Of a DNA stretch of 7,593 nucleotides, positions 5,683 to 7,593 are shown in pieces; position 1 is the stretch's first letter; each line of letters starts with the position of its first letter. A model generated the notes under the pieces. The model was not told the DNA's origin. It ran no database searches and saw nothing but the letters and a program-made list of their open reading frames with translations. A program made the translations under genes and the position numbers. The stretch spans positions 1-7,593 of the forward strand of contig JAJXSZ010000144.1 of the NCBI GenBank assembly GCA_021784255.1, read 5' to 3'. The stretch is from Pseudomonadota bacterium. Lineage in GTDB: Bacteria > Pseudomonadota > Alphaproteobacteria > Acetobacterales > Acetobacteraceae.

Positions 5683-7424
5683 GCGGAACCGGTCTCGACG
5701 GTACGCCCGGCGCCGAGGCTGCGCTGGACCTCGAGCTGGCGGGCATGCAGGGCGGCGAGCGCCGGACGATGCGCGATAGAGACGATCGCCGCGTCGGGCA
5801 GGCGCGCGCGGATCAGCGCGTAGAGATCCTGTTCCGCCGCCGGATCGAGGGCGGACGTTGCCTCGTCGAGGAAGAGATAGTCCGGGTGGGCGAGCAGCGC
5901 GCGGGCGATGGCCAGGCGCTGCTGCTCGCCGCCCGAGAGATGCATGGTCCAGTTCTCGGCGTCCTCGAGGCGGCTGGCGAGCGCGCCGAGCCCGACATCA
6001 TCGAGGGCGGCGAGCACCTCGGCCTCGTCGTGCGCGTCGGGGGCGGCGGGGTAGGTGAGGGCGTGGCGCAGCGTGCCGAGCGGGATGTAGGGGCGCTGCG
6101 GCAGGAACAGGGCGTGGGCGGCGGGGCGCTCGAGCCGGCCTTCGCCGAACGGCCAGATGCCGGCGAGGGCGCGCAGCAGGGTCGATTTGCCGCTGCCGGA
6201 GGCGCCGGTGATGAGCAGCGAATCGCCCTTGCGGATGGCGAGCTCGGGCACGTCGAGCAGCTTGCGCCCGTCGGGCAGGCGGATGACGCCGTCGCGGATA
6301 GCGAAGCCCTCCGCGCCCTGTTGCGCGGTCAGCCCGGCGGCGGCGGCGGCGCGGGCATCGACGATGGCGCGGTGGAAACCGACCAGACGCTCGACGGTGG
6401 CGCGCCAGGAGGCGAGCGAGGTGTAGGCGCCGACGAACCACGACATCGAGCCCTGCACCTGGCCGAACGCGTCGGCGGCGCGGGTTAGGACGCCGAGCGG
6501 GATCTTGCCGAAGAAATAGCGCGGCGCCACGACGACGATGGGGAAGATGTTGGCGATCTGGTTGAACCCGAAGATGAAGGTGTTGAGCCACTTCATCCGT
6601 TGCATGATCGCCCACCAATTGGCGGCGATGTTGTGGAAGCGCTGGCGCAGCGTCTGGTTTTCCTCCCGCTCGCCGCCGTAGAACGCCACCCCTTCGCTGT
6701 TTTCCCGCAGCCGGACGAGGGCGAAACGGAAATCCGCCTCGTAGCGCTGCTGTTGGAAATTGAGCTGCACCAGCGGCTTGCCGATCTTGTGCGTGATCCA
6801 GGTGCCAAAGACGGAATAGACCAGCGCCACCCAGACCAGGTAGCCGGGGATGGTGACGCCGAACACGGTGATGGCGCCCGAGAGCACCCATAGGATGGCG
6901 AGGAAACTGCCCAGCGACACGACGTTGGACAGCAGGTCGAGGCCGAGCGCCAGCGTGTCGCCGACGAAGCTCGCGAGGTCGTCGGCGATGCGCTGGTCGG
7001 GGTTGTCGGTCGCCGCTCCGGTGAGCGAGATGCGGTAATAGGCGCGGTCGGCCAGCCACTCATCCATCAGCTTGCGGGTGAGCCAGCTGCGCCAGCGGAT
7101 CTGCAGCCACTGGCGCAGATAGGTCCGCGCCACCGCGACCGCTATGTAGATCACCACCAGCTCGCTGAAGCCGGGCATGAAGCTGCCGCTCTTGGTGGTG
7201 TCGTAGAAGAACAGCAGGCGGATGAAGGCGTGCCAGTCCTTGTTCTGCAGCGCGTTGAAGAATTGCTGGTTCCAGGCGTTGAGCCAGACATTGATGCCGA
7301 CCAGCAGCAGGTTCGCGGCGATGATGATGCCGAGCAGGACGCGGGCGAACCATTTCTCCTCCGACGCGAAATAGGGGCGCGAGAGGCGCCAGGTTTCCCT
7401 GAAGGCGTTGGCGAGGCCGCGCAT
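5679..7424 (-). CDS. ABC transporter, fused membrane domain and ATPase, SbmA/BacA-YddA-ABCD type
   Basis: The protein is 581 aa, a half-transporter that should work as a homodimer in the inner membrane. Residues 1-345 form the membrane domain (hydrophobic segments near 28-50, 84-100, 158-181, 183-207 and 282-300) with ENSEGVAFYGGE (241-252), typical of the YddA/ABCD/SbmA group. Residues 375-581 are the ATPase: Walker A GASGSGKST (407-415), LPQRPYIPLGTLR (441-453), signature LSGGEQQR (496-503), Walker B YLFLDE (516-521) and the switch His552. Relatives include E. coli YddA, the peroxisomal ABCD proteins and mycobacterial Rv1819c; SbmA/BacA itself lacks the ATPase. Known substrates in the group include peptides, acyl-CoAs and cobalamin, so the substrate cannot be predicted. 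AAGGAG lies five bases before the ATG, and upstream sequence offers no better start. First gene of the operon; its stop overlaps the mutarotase start, so a role in moving an SQ glycoside or a product of SQ breakdown is a fair but untested inference. Confidence 0.92.
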   Translation of the reverse strand: MRGLANAFRETWRLSRPYFASEEKWFARVLLGIIIAANLLLVGINVWLNAWNQQFFNALQNKDWHAFIRLLFFYDTTKSGSFMPGFSELVVIYIAVAVARTYLRQWLQIRWRSWLTRKLMDEWLADRAYYRISLTGAATDNPDQRIADDLASFVGDTLALGLDLLSNVVSLGSFLAILWVLSGAITVFGVTIPGYLVWVALVYSVFGTWITHKIGKPLVQLNFQQQRYEADFRFALVRLRENSEGVAFYGGEREENQTLRQRFHNIAANWWAIMQRMKWLNTFIFGFNQIANIFPIVVVAPRYFFGKIPLGVLTRAADAFGQVQGSMSWFVGAYTSLASWRATVERLVGFHRAIVDARAAAAAGLTAQQGAEGFAIRDGVIRLPDGRKLLDVPELAIRKGDSLLITGASGSGKSTLLRALAGIWPFGEGRLERPAAHALFLPQRPYIPLGTLRHALTYPAAPDAHDEAEVLAALDDVGLGALASRLEDAENWTMHLSGGEQQRLAIARALLAHPDYLFLDEATSALDPAAEQDLYALIRARLPDAAIVSIAHRPALAALHARQLEVQRSLGAGRTVETGSA

Positions 7425-7429
7425 CCTGG

Positions 7430-7435
7430 CTCCTT
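7430..7435 (-). promoter_or_regulatory. Ribosome binding site of the ABC transporter gene
   Basis: AAGGAG lies five bases before the ATG at 7424. It is the only strong conventional ribosome binding site at a gene start in this operon, which fits the ABC gene being first and the following three being translationally coupled. Confidence 0.75.
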
Positions 7436-7467
7436 GTGCGGTGTGCGATGCGGTGGTGACGTCGGCG

Positions 7468-7497
7468 TTTATGGTCTGCGGGCTCGCGACCGGGCAA
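7468..7497 (-). promoter_or_regulatory. Candidate sigma-70 promoter of the SQ operon
   Basis: On the minus strand TTGCCC (7497-7492; 4 of 6 matches to TTGACA) and CATAAA (7473-7468; 4 of 6 to TATAAT) are separated by 18 bp. Transcription would begin near 7461 and give a leader of about 37 bases before the ABC start. CATAAA is one of the few AT-rich spots in this region. The match is modest and could be chance. Confidence 0.35.
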
Positions 7498-7508
7498 GCT
7501 TCGCCGGC

Positions 7509-7524
7509 ATGACGATCGCGTCAT
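7509..7524. promoter_or_regulatory. Perfect 6-bp inverted repeat, possible operator
   Basis: ATGACG-ATCG-CGTCAT forms a dyad with perfect 6-bp arms and a 4-bp centre. It lies just upstream of the candidate -35 box of the operon, where an activator, or a repressor of a divergent gene, could bind. No regulator gene is in the window to pair with it. The first ATG of the dyad is also the possible start of the rightmost ORF. Confidence 0.3.
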
Positions 7525-7593
7525 TGGCCGGCCCTGCGCCCGCCGGCGGCGCCGCGCGGCTGGCGGTGCGGCTGGCGGTGCGGCTGGCGGCGC
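7509..7593 (+). CDS. Possible start of a divergent gene, cut by the window edge
   Basis: From the ATG at 7509 a plus-strand frame stays open for 28 codons to the right edge, with G or C at nearly all third positions; it begins MTIASLAGPAPAGGAARL and then repeats Arg-Leu-Ala-Val. No clear ribosome binding site precedes it. It is equally possible that this stretch is the C-terminal end of a minus-strand gene: one minus frame, also with strong third-position G/C, ends with a TAA at 7471-7469, and another ends with a TGA at 7523-7521. Third positions of the plus frame and the first minus frame fall in the same columns, so base bias cannot choose between them. No function can be assigned. Confidence 0.28.
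   Translation, partial: MTIASLAGPAPAGGAARLAVRLAVRLAA
7556..7591. repeat. Three 12-bp tandem repeats, GCGGCTGGCGGT
   Basis: Copies lie at 7556-7567, 7568-7579 and 7580-7591; the first two are identical and the third differs only at its last base. The array may continue beyond the window. The unit is a multiple of three, so it would add a four-residue repeat to any reading frame (Arg-Leu-Ala-Val on the plus strand, Thr-Ala-Ser-Arg in one minus frame) without a frameshift. Confidence 0.7.

Noticed and set aside
7060..7524. A 154-codon minus-strand ORF reaching into the operon leader
   Set aside because: Over most of its length it is an out-of-frame reading of the ABC transporter N-terminus, and it lacks any domain signature.

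Overview
The window is very GC-rich (roughly 70%), gene-dense bacterial DNA with strong G/C preference at third codon positions. The SDR closely resembles the Caulobacter xylose dehydrogenase type. Together these suggest a high-GC proteobacterium, most likely an alphaproteobacterium of the Rhodospirillales/Acetobacteraceae kind. That placement is inference; no rRNA, tRNA, mobile element or CRISPR array is visible.

Layout. (1) Positions 1-655, minus strand: the N-terminal 218 residues of a family 9 glycosyltransferase (heptosyltransferase-like) that runs off the left edge. (2) About 758-2167, plus strand: a 14-helix MFS transporter of the DHA2 type, divergent from the glycosyltransferase. (3) 7424 down to 2091, minus strand: four genes joined end to end by 4-base stop/start overlaps (ATGA, ATGA, TTGA). 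In order of transcription they are a fused membrane/ATPase ABC transporter of the SbmA/YddA/ABCD type, an aldose 1-epimerase, an SDR sugar dehydrogenase and a GH31 glycosidase. (4) 7425-7593: the leader of this operon, with a strong ribosome binding site, a candidate promoter, a 16-bp dyad and a 12-bp tandem repeat at the right edge.

The main result is the identity of the GH31 enzyme. It follows the E. coli YihQ pattern nearly end to end and carries Lys244, Glu269, Arg282, Trp285 and Tyr489, the 'KERWY' sulfonate-recognition set described for the Agrobacterium type of sulfoquinovosidase, plus the catalytic Asp387 and Asp453. The operon therefore reads as an entry module for the plant/cyanobacterial sulfolipid sugar sulfoquinovose (SQ): SQ is released from its glycoside, its anomers are equilibrated by the mutarotase, and C1 is oxidised to the lactone by the SDR, as in the sulfo-Entner-Doudoroff route. 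The later enzymes (lactonase, dehydratase, aldolase, sulfolactaldehyde dehydrogenase) are not here. The unusual partner is the ABC transporter, which is not one of the transporters normally tied to SQ use. The glycosidase very probably starts at a TTG codon overlapping the SDR stop, not at the first ATG. Its 3' end overlaps the convergent MFS gene by 77 bp.
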